Shown: positions 10,670 through 18,908 of the stretch, in pieces
Numbering within the stretch: the first letter of the stretch is position 1
How the letters are laid out: every line of letters begins with the position of its first letter
Origin: Cloacibacillus evryensis DSM 19522
GTDB taxonomy: Bacteria; Synergistota; Synergistia; Synergistales; Synergistaceae
NCBI RefSeq assembly: GCF_000585335.1
Contig: NZ_KK073872.1
Coordinates: 909,317 to 973,316 of the forward strand
Direction: 5' to 3'
DNA length: 64,000 nt
Position numbers and translations under genes: made by a program
Notes under the pieces: generated by a model
The model's input: the letters and a program-made list of their open reading frames with translations, nothing else
Databases searched by the model: none
What the model was told of the DNA's origin: nothing

Positions 10670-10799
10670 GTAAATCGGCGTTTATACGCACGACTAACTT
10701 CATAACCGAGGGCCTGCCAATGCTCACCGCACACTAGTGCGCCTCCGCTTGGCAGGCCCTCGGTTATTTCGTTATTCGCACGTCTAAACGCCGATTTAC
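10670..10799. repeat. Nested palindrome 1 (outer arms shared with 10985-11115)
   Basis: The outer arms are GTAAATCGGCGTTTA at 10670-10684 and its exact complement at 10785-10799. Inside is a different 16-bp perfect inverted repeat (10704-10719 with 10750-10765, AACCGAGGGCCTGCCA). The inner stem, followed by TTATTTCGTT, could terminate mmdB transcription. The shared outer arms mark it as a repeat family. Confidence 0.85.
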
Positions 10800-10810
10800 G
10801 CGATTGCGAG

Positions 10811-10968
10811 GGAAAAGATAAATAGCAATTTAGCGCCCTTCCGTCGCTCCGGCCTCCGAGCCGGAGCCGAGTGGCGTTGGTTTTTGCTTTACAATCGATG
10901 TTGGAACAAACCTGAAGCCACTGGATGCCGGGTCAAGCCCGGCATGACAAGATAAATCGCAGTTTACC
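10811..10968 (+). repeat. Composite intergenic repeat, copy A
   Basis: It contains a 29-base core (10838-10866, starting CTTCCGTCGCTCC), a GGGTCAAGCCCGG palindrome (10930-10942), CATGACAAG, and a closing arm ending GTTTACC. The same blocks occur in the same order, on the opposite strand, at 51699-51876. No coding potential is evident. Confidence 0.8.
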
Positions 10969-10984
10969 GTTCACTTCCAATCGC

Positions 10985-11115
10985 GTAAATCGGCGTTTAG
11001 AAGTGCCGGATGCTAAATAACTTGCCCTCTGAGTACCGGAGCCGTATTGGTCATACGGCGAGGACACTCAGGGGGCAAGTTATGACGCAGACGGCGCGTA
11101 TAAACGCCGATTTAC
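10985..11115. repeat. Nested palindrome 2 (outer arms shared with 10670-10799)
   Basis: The outer arms are GTAAATCGGCGTTTA at 10985-10999 and its complement at 11101-11115. The inner stems are ATAACTTGCCC/GGGCAAGTTAT, CTGAGT/ACTCAG and GCCGTAT/ATACGGC with a five-base loop. The inner sequence is unrelated to palindrome 1. The element overlaps the 3' end of the acetyltransferase gene. Confidence 0.85.
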
Positions 11116-11619
11116 AGGGAGGTTGTATCGGCCCATCACCAGCAGGTCCTCGTACTTGCCGTCCTTCATGAAGGCGTATTTCAGGCGGCCTTCGTGCTGA
11201 AAGCCGAGAGATTCATAGAGGTGGATCGCCCCTTCGTTGCAGGCGGCCACTTCGAGTTCGACGCGGACCAGCATCAGCCATTTGTCGGCGATCTCCAGCA
11301 GCTGCGAGAGGATCGCGCGGCCGACTCCCATGTTGTGATAACCGGCGTGGACGATGAGCGCGACGGAGGCGGTGTGGCGCAGCCTGGCCTTTTCCGTGAG
11401 CCTCAGCACGCCGTTGCCGATGACCTTTTCGCCCTCCGGCGTATCGATGACTGCCGAGAGCGCCGGGTCATTTGGCCCGACAGACTTCATCACCTTTTCC
11501 GTGAATGCGACGCTCTCCGAAAAAAGCGTCGGGATCGTCTCCATAACTCCGCGCATGGAACGTATCTCATTGATGTCAGCGATATCGCTGTCCCTGAATG
11601 GTCTGATCCTGAATTCCAT
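11080..11619 (-). CDS. GNAT-family N-acetyltransferase
   Basis: The product has 179 residues. The acetyl-CoA binding core is visible as VALIVHAGYHNMGVGRAILSQLLE, with NEGAIHLYESLGF as the following motif, typical of GNAT enzymes that acetylate small amines, aminoglycosides or protein N-termini. The acceptor is unknown. The ATG follows GGAGAG. The last 11 residues (VNRRLYAPSAS) and the stop codon are encoded by the right arm and inner stem of palindrome 2, so the natural C-terminus has been altered by the repeat. A strong hairpin separates it from proC upstream. Confidence 0.82.
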   Translation of the reverse strand: MEFRIRPFRDSDIADINEIRSMRGVMETIPTLFSESVAFTEKVMKSVGPNDPALSAVIDTPEGEKVIGNGVLRLTEKARLRHTASVALIVHAGYHNMGVGRAILSQLLEIADKWLMLVRVELEVAACNEGAIHLYESLGFQHEGRLKYAFMKDGKYEDLLVMGRYNLPVNRRLYAPSAS

Positions 11620-11751
11620 CTCTCCGCCCCCTCTTACTCTATCGCATAGTATAGTTCATGCGTGCAGGTTAGTCTTTACCGTGCCCGCAAAAAGCGCGGA
11701 TTCCGCGGCGGATGGCGATTCACGTTTCGGGAGTTTCGCTGCGCATACGGC

Positions 11752-11801
11752 AAAGCGGCCCCGCTCGCTTCGCCGTGGAGGCGAAGGAGCGGGGCCGCTT
11801 T
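11752..11801. terminator. Very stable hairpin, probable terminator after proC
   Basis: AAAGCGGCCCCGCTC (11752-11766) pairs perfectly with its complement (11787-11801), and CTTCGCC/GGCGAAG pairs inside it. T-runs are only three bases long, so termination is inferred from stem strength and position. Confidence 0.7.
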
Positions 11802-11819
11802 CTGTGATTTCTGCGTGCC

Positions 11820-12638
11820 TTAATCCCTGTTAAGCATCTCCAATATCCCGTCGCTGTAAGCCTTTGTGCGCAGGTATCCTTCTTCATAGCACTCTTTTAC
11901 CGTGGCCTTGAAGGCGTTCTGTTCGAGGTTATAGAGCTGGCGCACAGAAATGCCTCCCGGCGTGCTGGTCTCGGCGAGCAGGCCGCCGATGTTGTCGATG
12001 TTGTTCTCCCAGACTTTGAGGCAGCCCTCAACGGTGCCGAAGGCCATCTTCGCCGCCGTTTTATGGTCGATGCCGAGCAGCAGCGCCGATTCCACGATTC
12101 CCTGGAAGAAGGCGTAGACCGGGGCGGGACCGGTGAGCGAGGTGATCGCGTTGATCTTTTCCTCTCCGAGGGCGAGGCAGGTGCCCATCGCGCCGAATAT
12201 CTTCATCAGGTCGGCCTTCTGCGGTTCGCTTACCCTTGAGTTGAAGGCGACGGCGATGACGCCGTGGCCGATCCTGCTCGGAGGGTTGGGGAGGGCGCGC
12301 GCCACGGCCGCGCCGGGAACGTTGTTTTCATAGAGCGCCATCGGGATGCCGGAAGATATCGAGACGATAGTTTTGCTCGTGAAATCGTAGGCATTGAGCG
12401 TCTTCGCCATATCGATGGCGTTGTCCGAGCGCACGCACATAAAGACGTAGTCGGCGGCGGCGATCATATCTTTAGGCTCGCCGCAGATGGAGAGTCCGTA
12501 TTTTTCGTTCATATAGGCGAGGCGTTCCACGCTTACGTCATAGATGAAAATGTCCGACGGTTTGGCGGTACCGCTTGCCGTTATTTTCTGGCTCAATATC
12601 TCCGCGATCGCACCGGAACCCATAAATCCTATTTTCAT
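11820..12638 (-). CDS. proC: Pyrroline-5-carboxylate reductase family protein (ProC-like)
   Basis: The product has 272 residues. The N-terminal Rossmann fold starts MKIGFMGSGAIAE, and ALPNPPSRIGHGV corresponds to the conserved RxMPN region. The C-terminal dimerisation signature is FFQGIVESALLLGI, then LLAETSTPGG. The family reduces pyrroline-5-carboxylate to proline, and several members also reduce the six-membered analogue piperideine-6-carboxylate to pipecolate. It is the last gene of a leftward set and starts three bases after the MFS gene. The first gene of that set resembles lysine 6-dehydrogenase, so either ring size is possible. It has KTAAKMAFGTV where many ProC proteins differ slightly, so strict proline synthesis is not certain. 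Confidence 0.85.
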   Translation of the reverse strand: MKIGFMGSGAIAEILSQKITASGTAKPSDIFIYDVSVERLAYMNEKYGLSICGEPKDMIAAADYVFMCVRSDNAIDMAKTLNAYDFTSKTIVSISSGIPMALYENNVPGAAVARALPNPPSRIGHGVIAVAFNSRVSEPQKADLMKIFGAMGTCLALGEEKINAITSLTGPAPVYAFFQGIVESALLLGIDHKTAAKMAFGTVEGCLKVWENNIDNIGGLLAETSTPGGISVRQLYNLEQNAFKATVKECYEEGYLRTKAYSDGILEMLNRD

Positions 12639-12641
12639 TGT

Positions 12642-13847
12642 CTACCACTCCTGTATCGTATTAGTTTTTCTATATACTTTAGCGCTCGCCGGCACAATGA
12701 CGGCGGTCGCCAATAATACACTTCCGTAAATTATCCTGTAAGCCAGCGCGGCGCTTCCGGTAATGCCGATAAAAAATTCCATGATGACCGGCGTCAGGAA
12801 AAAGAAGCCAGAATATATCAGGCCGAAGACCACCGCGAGGCGTGTGACGTACCTTTTGCCTCCAAGGTCCAGTATGAGGCACATAAAGGCGGGGTAGCCG
12901 AAGCCCATGCCGATGCCGAAGAGGAAGCCGCAGAGCATGAGCGCCAAAGGCGAAGAGACGGCGGTCATCGTCAGCATCATCGCCGCCGTAACGGAGGTCG
13001 CTCCCGCGGCGCAGATCTTGCGGGGCAGAAGGTCTATGAGTTTTCCGCACAGGATGCGGAATAGCAGCGCGGTGGCGGCGGATACGCTGAAAAAGTACGA
13101 GGCGGCCAGGCCGAGCTCTCCCGCGAGCTGTACGAAGGTAAGCTGTCCCGCGTCCGTCAGTGCGAAGAGCGCTGCCGATGCGGCGAAGAGTATGATCTGC
13201 GGCTTTTTGAGCAGCGCCGTATATGAGAGGCGCGCGTCATCTTTTTCTTCCGCCTCCGCGTTTTCCCCGACGCCGGCCTTCGGCAGCCTGCGAATGGCTA
13301 TCGTGCCCAAAGCGATCAGCAGGGGGAAGAAAAATATATAGCAGCGGTAAAGCTCTCTCGTGATGAGAAACTCCATCGCGGGGACGATTATCAGCGAGGG
13401 AAGGCTGTAAGCGGTAGTTATCAGCGCGATGCTGCGCCCCCTGATCTTTTCAGGGATGAACCTCCGCTCGTAGGCGGTGAGGGATACTCCCACCATACTC
13501 AATCCCAGGCCGGATATGCCCCGCCAGACGATGATAGAGCCGATCGCATCCGAAAAGAGCGCCAGGCCTGCCGCGCTCATAAAGAAGCAGGCGTAGCCTC
13601 CCCAAAGCATCTTATCGTCGCCAAAGCGCTGCTCGAAGAGAGGGACGAACGGGCGGATAAAAAATGACACGCCGTAGCATATCCCCATCGCGACGCCGCC
13701 GAGCGCCCCGATAGCGACGCCGCGCCCCTCCAGATATGGCAGCAAAAAGTAATAGCCGCTCTCCATAGAGGCGCTGATGAAGGTGATGGAAAAGAATATG
13801 AAGATATAGCCGAGTTCCGGGCTCAATATCCTCTTAGTTTCGTTCAT
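12642..13847 (-). CDS. MFS transporter
   Basis: This 401-residue protein has about 12 hydrophobic helices arranged as two halves, split by a charged loop near residue 200 (VGENAEAEEKDDARLS). This is the major facilitator fold. The loop RRFIPEKIRGRSIALIT between helices 4 and 5 is a typical MFS charged loop. The substrate cannot be read. The ATG overlaps the stop of the M20 peptidase gene by four bases (ATGA), indicating translational coupling, so it may export or import an amino acid or dipeptide-derived product. Confidence 0.8.
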   Translation of the reverse strand: MNETKRILSPELGYIFIFFSITFISASMESGYYFLLPYLEGRGVAIGALGGVAMGICYGVSFFIRPFVPLFEQRFGDDKMLWGGYACFFMSAAGLALFSDAIGSIIVWRGISGLGLSMVGVSLTAYERRFIPEKIRGRSIALITTAYSLPSLIIVPAMEFLITRELYRCYIFFFPLLIALGTIAIRRLPKAGVGENAEAEEKDDARLSYTALLKKPQIILFAASAALFALTDAGQLTFVQLAGELGLAASYFFSVSAATALLFRILCGKLIDLLPRKICAAGATSVTAAMMLTMTAVSSPLALMLCGFLFGIGMGFGYPAFMCLILDLGGKRYVTRLAVVFGLIYSGFFFLTPVIMEFFIGITGSAALAYRIIYGSVLLATAVIVPASAKVYRKTNTIQEW

Positions 13848-15250
13848 TTCGCCATCTCTAATATCGCATACGCCATCAGTCTCGTGCTCTCCATGAGGTT
13901 GGTAATGAGAAGCCGCTCGTTCGCGCCGTGCGCCCGGTCGTCTTCATTCTCGAAGGTAGCGCCGTAAGGCACCATGTTTGGCATTCTTTTTGAATATGTA
14001 CCGCCGCACATGCTGACTAAGTAGGGCTCTTTCCCGGTGGCGCCGCGGTAACCGCGCTGCAGTGTCTTTATCAGCGGGTGATCGGGGGCGTAGAACAGCG
14101 GCGCCGTTTTCGCGAATGGCTCAAAGCTGCCGCCAGCCTCGCGGAAACCGCGTTCGAGCGTGCCGCAGACCTCGTCGAAGGATATCGTCTCGGCGGGGAT
14201 GTATATGCCGCAGGTGACGGTTATGGAATGTTCGTCGCCCTCGATCATCGCCATATTTACGGTGAGCGCCCCGCAGTGCCCGTGCGAAGCCTTTATCCCG
14301 AGCGAAGCCCCGTCCGCCTCCACCCCGATCTTATCCGCGAGGAATCCTGCAAACTTTCCCGCTCTTCCCGATATGCCGGCGGCGCGGATAAGGATCAGAA
14401 GCCTTCCCACGGCGTTCTCGCCAAGCTCCGGCAAGGTAGCGTGGGCCGCCTTGCCGTAAGCGGTGAGCGTTAATTGGTCGCTGCCGAGGTTTATTTTGAT
14501 CTTCCAGCCGTTCCTGCTGGCCGTTTCGACGATCGCGTTCGAGGCCCTTTCCAGGTCGGCCCTTTTTCCTTTGAGCACGGCCTCCGCCTTTGCGGGTACC
14601 GAACCGACGCTCTCTCCGCCGGAAATTTTTGCCAGGGAGAGTTCTTCGGCGGACCTTTTTTCTAAGATGGCGGTGGAGGTAAATTTTATCGTTCCCTTCT
14701 CCGTATTGACCACCGGATAAGCTCCGTCAGGAGTAAAGGCGTATAGCGGCGGCCGCTCGCTCTTAAGATAGGCTTCAACGTCGCGCATTTTGCCGCTCTC
14801 CTCATCCATGCCGAAGATTATCCGCACCCTTTTTGAGAGAGGAAGGCCGAGATCGGCCACGGCCCTCAAAGCATAGAGCGAGCTGAATAGCGGCCCCTTG
14901 TCGTCCTGCGTGCCGCGTCCCAGGATAGCCCCGTTTTTAACGCTGCCGCAAAACGGTTCGAAATCCCAGCCTTCGCCCGGCGATACCACGTCGAGATGGC
15001 CCATTACCGCCACCGTCTCGTCGCCGCTGCCGTATTCGGCCCAGCATACCTTGCCGTCCAGATCGACGACTTTGAAATCAAGCTGCCTGGCGCAGGCCAT
15101 CGCGTGATCGGCGGCGCGGGCTATCTCAAGTCCGTAGGGAAAGCCGCTGGCATCTTCCGTATAGAGGCTGGGGATGCGCACGCTCTCGCATACGCTCTGT
15201 ACCAGCCTCGGAAGATATGACTTTACGATCCTGTCGAGCTTTTCATTCAT
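13844..15250 (-). CDS. M20-family dipeptidase (PepV/Sapep-like)
   Basis: The product has 468 residues. Metal-binding motifs are in the expected order: MGHLDVVSPG, GRGTQDDKGP and FGMDEESGKMRD, followed by a lid domain and a C-terminal GGTYSKRMPN region characteristic of PepV-type dipeptidases. These Zn enzymes cleave unmodified dipeptides, often with broad specificity. It sits between ppnP (nine bases away) and the MFS gene (four-base overlap). In a set with an amino acid symporter and dehydrogenase it would release free amino acids from imported dipeptides. Confidence 0.87.
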   Translation of the reverse strand: MNEKLDRIVKSYLPRLVQSVCESVRIPSLYTEDASGFPYGLEIARAADHAMACARQLDFKVVDLDGKVCWAEYGSGDETVAVMGHLDVVSPGEGWDFEPFCGSVKNGAILGRGTQDDKGPLFSSLYALRAVADLGLPLSKRVRIIFGMDEESGKMRDVEAYLKSERPPLYAFTPDGAYPVVNTEKGTIKFTSTAILEKRSAEELSLAKISGGESVGSVPAKAEAVLKGKRADLERASNAIVETASRNGWKIKINLGSDQLTLTAYGKAAHATLPELGENAVGRLLILIRAAGISGRAGKFAGFLADKIGVEADGASLGIKASHGHCGALTVNMAMIEGDEHSITVTCGIYIPAETISFDEVCGTLERGFREAGGSFEPFAKTAPLFYAPDHPLIKTLQRGYRGATGKEPYLVSMCGGTYSKRMPNMVPYGATFENEDDRAHGANERLLITNLMESTRLMAYAILEMAK

Positions 15251-15259
15251 TACGAGATC

Positions 15260-15574
15260 CTACAGGAAATCGCAGATATATTCCGAGATCACGCCGCAGC
15301 GGACTTTGAACATGGTATCGGCCGGCACGTCGTAGCATTCGCCGGTCTCAACGCGCCGCCAGTCGTTGTCTTCAGGGAACAAAACTTCCACCGCGCCCGC
15401 CGTCATTATTACCTTCTCCGGCCCCTCCGAGTGGAATTCAAACTCTCCGGGCAGATATACTCCGAGCGTCTGCAGCTTCCCGTCAGGATAACGGAGGGTG
15501 CGGCTCTGCACCTTGCCGTCACAGTAAATATTCACGAGTGTTTTTACGTCGACTGAATTTATGAAATCTGCCAT
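15260..15574 (-). CDS. ppnP: Pyrimidine/purine nucleoside phosphorylase (PpnP, cupin)
   Basis: This 104-residue single cupin domain is of the DUF1255/PpnP family. GVYLPGEFEFHSEGPEKVIMTAG and EVLFPEDNDWRRVETGECYDVP match the E. coli PpnP (YaiE) pattern. The family phosphorolyses several nucleosides to base and ribose-1-phosphate. Its presence between an amino acid symporter and a dipeptidase is unexpected. A 10-bp hairpin (15595-15624) lies just upstream. Confidence 0.85.
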   Translation of the reverse strand: MADFINSVDVKTLVNIYCDGKVQSRTLRYPDGKLQTLGVYLPGEFEFHSEGPEKVIMTAGAVEVLFPEDNDWRRVETGECYDVPADTMFKVRCGVISEYICDFL

Positions 15575-15594
15575 TATGATTTGCTCCTTAATTT

Positions 15595-15624
15595 ATGTGG
15601 GAGGGGGTCTTCCTCCTCCCACAT
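15595..15624 (-). promoter_or_regulatory. Intra-operon hairpin between AGCS and ppnP
   Basis: ATGTGGGAGG pairs with CCTCCCACAT, a perfect 10-bp stem, with no following T-run on the minus strand. It may stabilise mRNA ends or cause partial polarity. Confidence 0.5.
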
Positions 15625-15643
15625 CTTCAGATTGATTTTTTAT

Positions 15644-17146
15644 CTATTTTACAGCGTCTTCTTCCGCAGTGTTCTTTGCCTTATTGAGCGCCAATGCCTT
15701 TCTCGCCGCCTTTTCGGGATCGAGGAATTTATCCTCGAACTCCCTGACCAGCTTGAATATCACCGGTGAGAGCAGCGTCAGCGCGATGACGTTGACGTAC
15801 ACCGGCAGGGCCGATTGTATGTCGAGCATCATCCAGACGATCGAGGGGACGGTGCCGTGATAGAAGAAGAACATCGATACGCAGAGCGGGACCATCGGGC
15901 CTGTGTAGCGGACGAACTTGACATATTTCATGCGCTGTTCGTGCGTCTTATCGGATACACAGTAGACGATGATCGATTCAAGGTACGAGAACCAGCCTGT
16001 AGTCGTCGTCAGCGAGAAGATTATCATGAAGAAGGCCAGCGCGTGCGGGGCATATCCGCCGAACACTATCCCCAAAGCCTCGCCGACGGAGCCGGCGCCG
16101 CCGCGCCCGGTCTGCCACGCGCCGGTGATGATGACCATCAATCCGGTGATCGTGCAGACTACCATCGTGTCCATAAAGACCTCCATCGCTCCCCAAAGTC
16201 CCTGGCGTCCGGGGTGATCGACATCGACCGCGGCGTGGATGATCGGCGAGCTTCCCCAACCGGCTTCATTGCTGTAAACGCTTCTCGCGACTCCGACCTG
16301 GACGACCTTCATCACGGTGACGCCGGCAAAGCCGCCGACCGCCGCATAGGGCTGGAATGCGTAGTAGAATATTGATTTTATCGCCGCGGCGGTCGCGGGG
16401 ATGTCTTTGATGATGATAAAGATACCGGCCGCGAGGTAGCAGAGGACCATCGTCGGGACCGCTCTCTCGGCAAACTTAACGATACGCGGAATACCGCCGA
16501 GAACGATCACATAACACACTCCCGTGTAGGCGACGGCGCACATGATCGCCACCGAGCCGGGGAGTTTGAAAGCGCTTTGCAGAGCTTCGACAATTGTGTA
16601 CGGTCCGGGCGCAAAGTAGAATGATCCGATCATCGTCACTGTGAACAGCATTGAAAGTATCTTGCACCACTTCCACCCCTTGCCCTCCACGAGCGCTTTG
16701 TGGATATAGAAGGCTGCGCTTCCGTAGGAGGTCCCGTCCTCATAGCGCTGCTTGTACTGCTGCGCGAGTACGATTTCGCTCATCTTAGTGATCATCCCGA
16801 CGATAGCGGCCATCCACATCCAGAAGAGGGCCCCGGGGCCGCCGATCGCTATCGCGCTCGCGACTCCCGCGATGTTTCCGTTGCCGACCGTTCCGCCTAA
16901 CGCCGTGGCGAAAGCTCCGAATGAAGTTACTTTACTGTCTGGTACGTTGGGACCCTTTTTGCGGAAGAGCCCGCCAAGCGTGTTATAAAAAATGTCCCCA
17001 AAACGGCGGAACTGAAAGAATCTGGTGCCGATGGTGAGATAGAGTCCGAGAAGAAGGAACATGACCGCGAAATATTTATTCCAGAGAACTGTCCATGCTA
17101 TATATTCGAGTGCTGCTTCAACCTGTTTTGCTACTGTTGCCTCCAT
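15644..17146 (-). CDS. Alanine/glycine:cation symporter (AGCS family), copy 1
   Basis: This 500-residue inner-membrane symporter has about 11 helices. Family motifs include TVGNGNIAGVASAIAIGGPG (about residues 84-103) and the later YSNEAGWGSSPIIHAAVDVDHP. AGCS proteins import small neutral amino acids with Na+ (or H+). GGAGG lies seven bases before the ATG. It follows the lysine-dehydrogenase-like gene (172-base gap with two hairpins) and has a close paralogue in the same gene pair at 60873-62351. The amino acid carried is unknown. Context suggests lysine- or proline-type compounds rather than alanine, but that is inference. Confidence 0.92.
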   Translation of the reverse strand: MEATVAKQVEAALEYIAWTVLWNKYFAVMFLLLGLYLTIGTRFFQFRRFGDIFYNTLGGLFRKKGPNVPDSKVTSFGAFATALGGTVGNGNIAGVASAIAIGGPGALFWMWMAAIVGMITKMSEIVLAQQYKQRYEDGTSYGSAAFYIHKALVEGKGWKWCKILSMLFTVTMIGSFYFAPGPYTIVEALQSAFKLPGSVAIMCAVAYTGVCYVIVLGGIPRIVKFAERAVPTMVLCYLAAGIFIIIKDIPATAAAIKSIFYYAFQPYAAVGGFAGVTVMKVVQVGVARSVYSNEAGWGSSPIIHAAVDVDHPGRQGLWGAMEVFMDTMVVCTITGLMVIITGAWQTGRGGAGSVGEALGIVFGGYAPHALAFFMIIFSLTTTTGWFSYLESIIVYCVSDKTHEQRMKYVKFVRYTGPMVPLCVSMFFFYHGTVPSIVWMMLDIQSALPVYVNVIALTLLSPVIFKLVREFEDKFLDPEKAARKALALNKAKNTAEEDAVK

Positions 17147-17240
17147 GCTGATACCTCCGTAATTTGTATAATCAATAAATAAGTGTTATTATTAAATGAA
17201 AGGTGTTCAAGGGCAGTAGAGCTATATATTTGCCGGAACT

Positions 17241-17300
17241 CTGACAGATCCGTCTGTCAGTTATTACGTGAACAGGCAGGAAGGGACAACTTCCTGCCTG
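17241..17300 (-). promoter_or_regulatory. Two hairpins between dehydrogenase and AGCS genes
   Basis: CTGACAGA/TCTGTCAG (17241-17260) and CAGGCAGGAAG/CTTCCTGCCTG (17273-17300) are perfect stems with short loops. Neither is followed by a T-run on the minus strand, so mRNA processing or protection is more likely than termination. Confidence 0.5.
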
Positions 17301-17318
17301 CATTTATTACCTATAAAC

Positions 17319-18497
17319 TTATTTTTCCCAGAGATTTACGTTCTTCTCAACTTCTACCTTTTCTTTGTAGAAAATGCCGCGCTTTGCCTGTTCGGCCATT
17401 ACCCAGTTGTAGAAATCGTCGTCCTTAGCGAGCTTTTCCGCGGCCAGCATCCCCTTGCCGGTGAGCATTCCGTTCGTCATCGCGCGCGCGAAAATACCGC
17501 AGGTACAGGCCGTCGTCCAGGCCATTGAGGTGTATCCGGTCCCCGGGATCTCTTTCTGTGCGATCTCCCACGTATATGTCACTCGATCGCTGCCCTTGAT
17601 GCCCTTGACGACGATCTTGAGCACAGACATATCGACCTCTCCCGGGAGCCTCTCGTACTTCTTTGAGAAGATGTCGATGAGGATGTCGCGCGGGACCTGC
17701 TTTACCTTGCCGAGCATCCTCTCTTCCTTATCGAATAGGTCAAGCTCGTTGAGGAAGCGCATCTGAGCGGCGAGGCCGGGCCAGCGAACGGTGAAAGCTG
17801 CCATCTCCGGCACGTCCTTGAAGCTGCGGAAAAGGCCGCCGAGGCCGTTGCTGGTGAAGCATTCGAGATTTTTGAATTCCTCTATCTCAAAGTGCATGAC
17901 CTCGCTGAGCGCCGGGATGACCATTTCTTTGCCGCCGCGGACGACCGTAGTCGGCTGGTTGAACTGATTGATATTGTCCGATATTGACCAGGTCGTAAAA
18001 TAATTGAAGGGAGGACGCGGATTCACGGGGAGGCCGCCGCCGACATAGACGTACATCTCTTCGCACTTGTCGAGCTTATAGTAGCCGCGTCCGCCGAAGA
18101 AGTTGCTCATGCCGGGTTCAAAGCCGATCATCGAGATGCCGAGGCCGCCGGTCTCCTGTCCGATCTTGTCATAGGGTTCATCGGAACGGCCGTGCATACT
18201 GGAGACGTTGGATATCTTTTTGCCGAGCTCCATCGCGATCTGAGTTACCAGATATCCGACCGTGCCGGGCATCGCCGCCGTGATAATGTCACAGTCCGCG
18301 GAAAGCTTCGCAATAAGGTCTTTGTCGGTTGCCGATCCGATCACCGTTTCCACGCTTGGATAGAGGCGTTTGGTCTCGGCGAGGTTCTCTTCGCTCATGT
18401 CGAGCACGACAAAATCAAAATCACTGATCATGTCATGCACTATGCAACGGCCAACCATGCCCGCTCCGATTTGTAGAGCCTTTTTCTTTGTTGCCAT
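17319..18497 (-). CDS. Lysine 6-dehydrogenase-like (saccharopine dehydrogenase family) oxidoreductase, copy 1
   Basis: The product has 392 residues. The NAD(P) site is ALQIGAGMVGRCIVHD near the N-terminus. The catalytic domain has GFEPGMSNFFGGRGYYKLD and YVGGGLPVNPRPPFNY, which recall bacterial L-lysine 6-dehydrogenase (compare its conserved GM-N, YVGG-PV-P-PP pattern) more than true saccharopine reductases. Lysine 6-dehydrogenase oxidatively deaminates the epsilon amine, and the product cyclises to piperideine-6-carboxylate. Carboxynorspermidine dehydrogenase is another relative. AGGAGG lies seven bases before the ATG. It is the first gene after a promoter with a TGGTA-N-TACCA operator, and the paralogue at 62681-63862 has the same AGCS neighbour. 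Confidence 0.75.
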   Translation of the reverse strand: MATKKKALQIGAGMVGRCIVHDMISDFDFVVLDMSEENLAETKRLYPSVETVIGSATDKDLIAKLSADCDIITAAMPGTVGYLVTQIAMELGKKISNVSSMHGRSDEPYDKIGQETGGLGISMIGFEPGMSNFFGGRGYYKLDKCEEMYVYVGGGLPVNPRPPFNYFTTWSISDNINQFNQPTTVVRGGKEMVIPALSEVMHFEIEEFKNLECFTSNGLGGLFRSFKDVPEMAAFTVRWPGLAAQMRFLNELDLFDKEERMLGKVKQVPRDILIDIFSKKYERLPGEVDMSVLKIVVKGIKGSDRVTYTWEIAQKEIPGTGYTSMAWTTACTCGIFARAMTNGMLTGKGMLAAEKLAKDDDFYNWVMAEQAKRGIFYKEKVEVEKNVNLWEK

Positions 18498-18560
18498 CTT
18501 CGTTCCTCCTAATTAATATGAATTTGTTTGGTAAACAATAAAAATTAAGAACATTATGGA

Positions 18561-18651
18561 TACGCTGTATACCCTAAACCTAGTGTTGGTACTACCATAG
18601 GTTCATCCACCAGTACAATGTGAATATATCATGTCTTTAATATATCGTCAA
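18561..18651 (-). promoter_or_regulatory. Promoter and FadR-type operator of the dehydrogenase/AGCS operon
   Basis: On the minus strand, TTGACG (18646-18651) and TATATT (18623-18628) are spaced by 17 bases. Downstream lie the perfect palindrome TGGTA-G-TACCA (18587-18597) and GTATACAGCGTA (18561-18572). The same arrangement occurs at 25094-25178. The palindrome matches the FadR-subfamily GntR consensus. Confidence 0.8.
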
Positions 18652-18908
18652 GCACCGATTTTGCGTGGCGTTTACACGACAAGACGACTTACAGCCTTTA
18701 AAAAATATCTATGCGGGGCGTTGTTTTGTTAATGAACGGCAGGAAAACAGGCGGCAGCGCCGATGTCCTGCATATGGCAAACCTGAGATCGAATTGCCTC
18801 AAAACTTCTATTTATGACGTGACATCGCATGAAGCTTAACGGATACAGACGCCGCGCGCATAGGTAAGCACGCGGCGCCTGTATATGGTTTCAATTTAGG
18901 TATTTGTG
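18652..18908. other. Intergenic region with one hairpin
   Basis: No coding region is seen. ATACAG/CTGTAT (18843-18848, 18879-18884) encloses GCCGCG/CGCGGC, forming a stem that may end the substrate-binding-protein transcript. It lacks a T-run. Confidence 0.5.
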
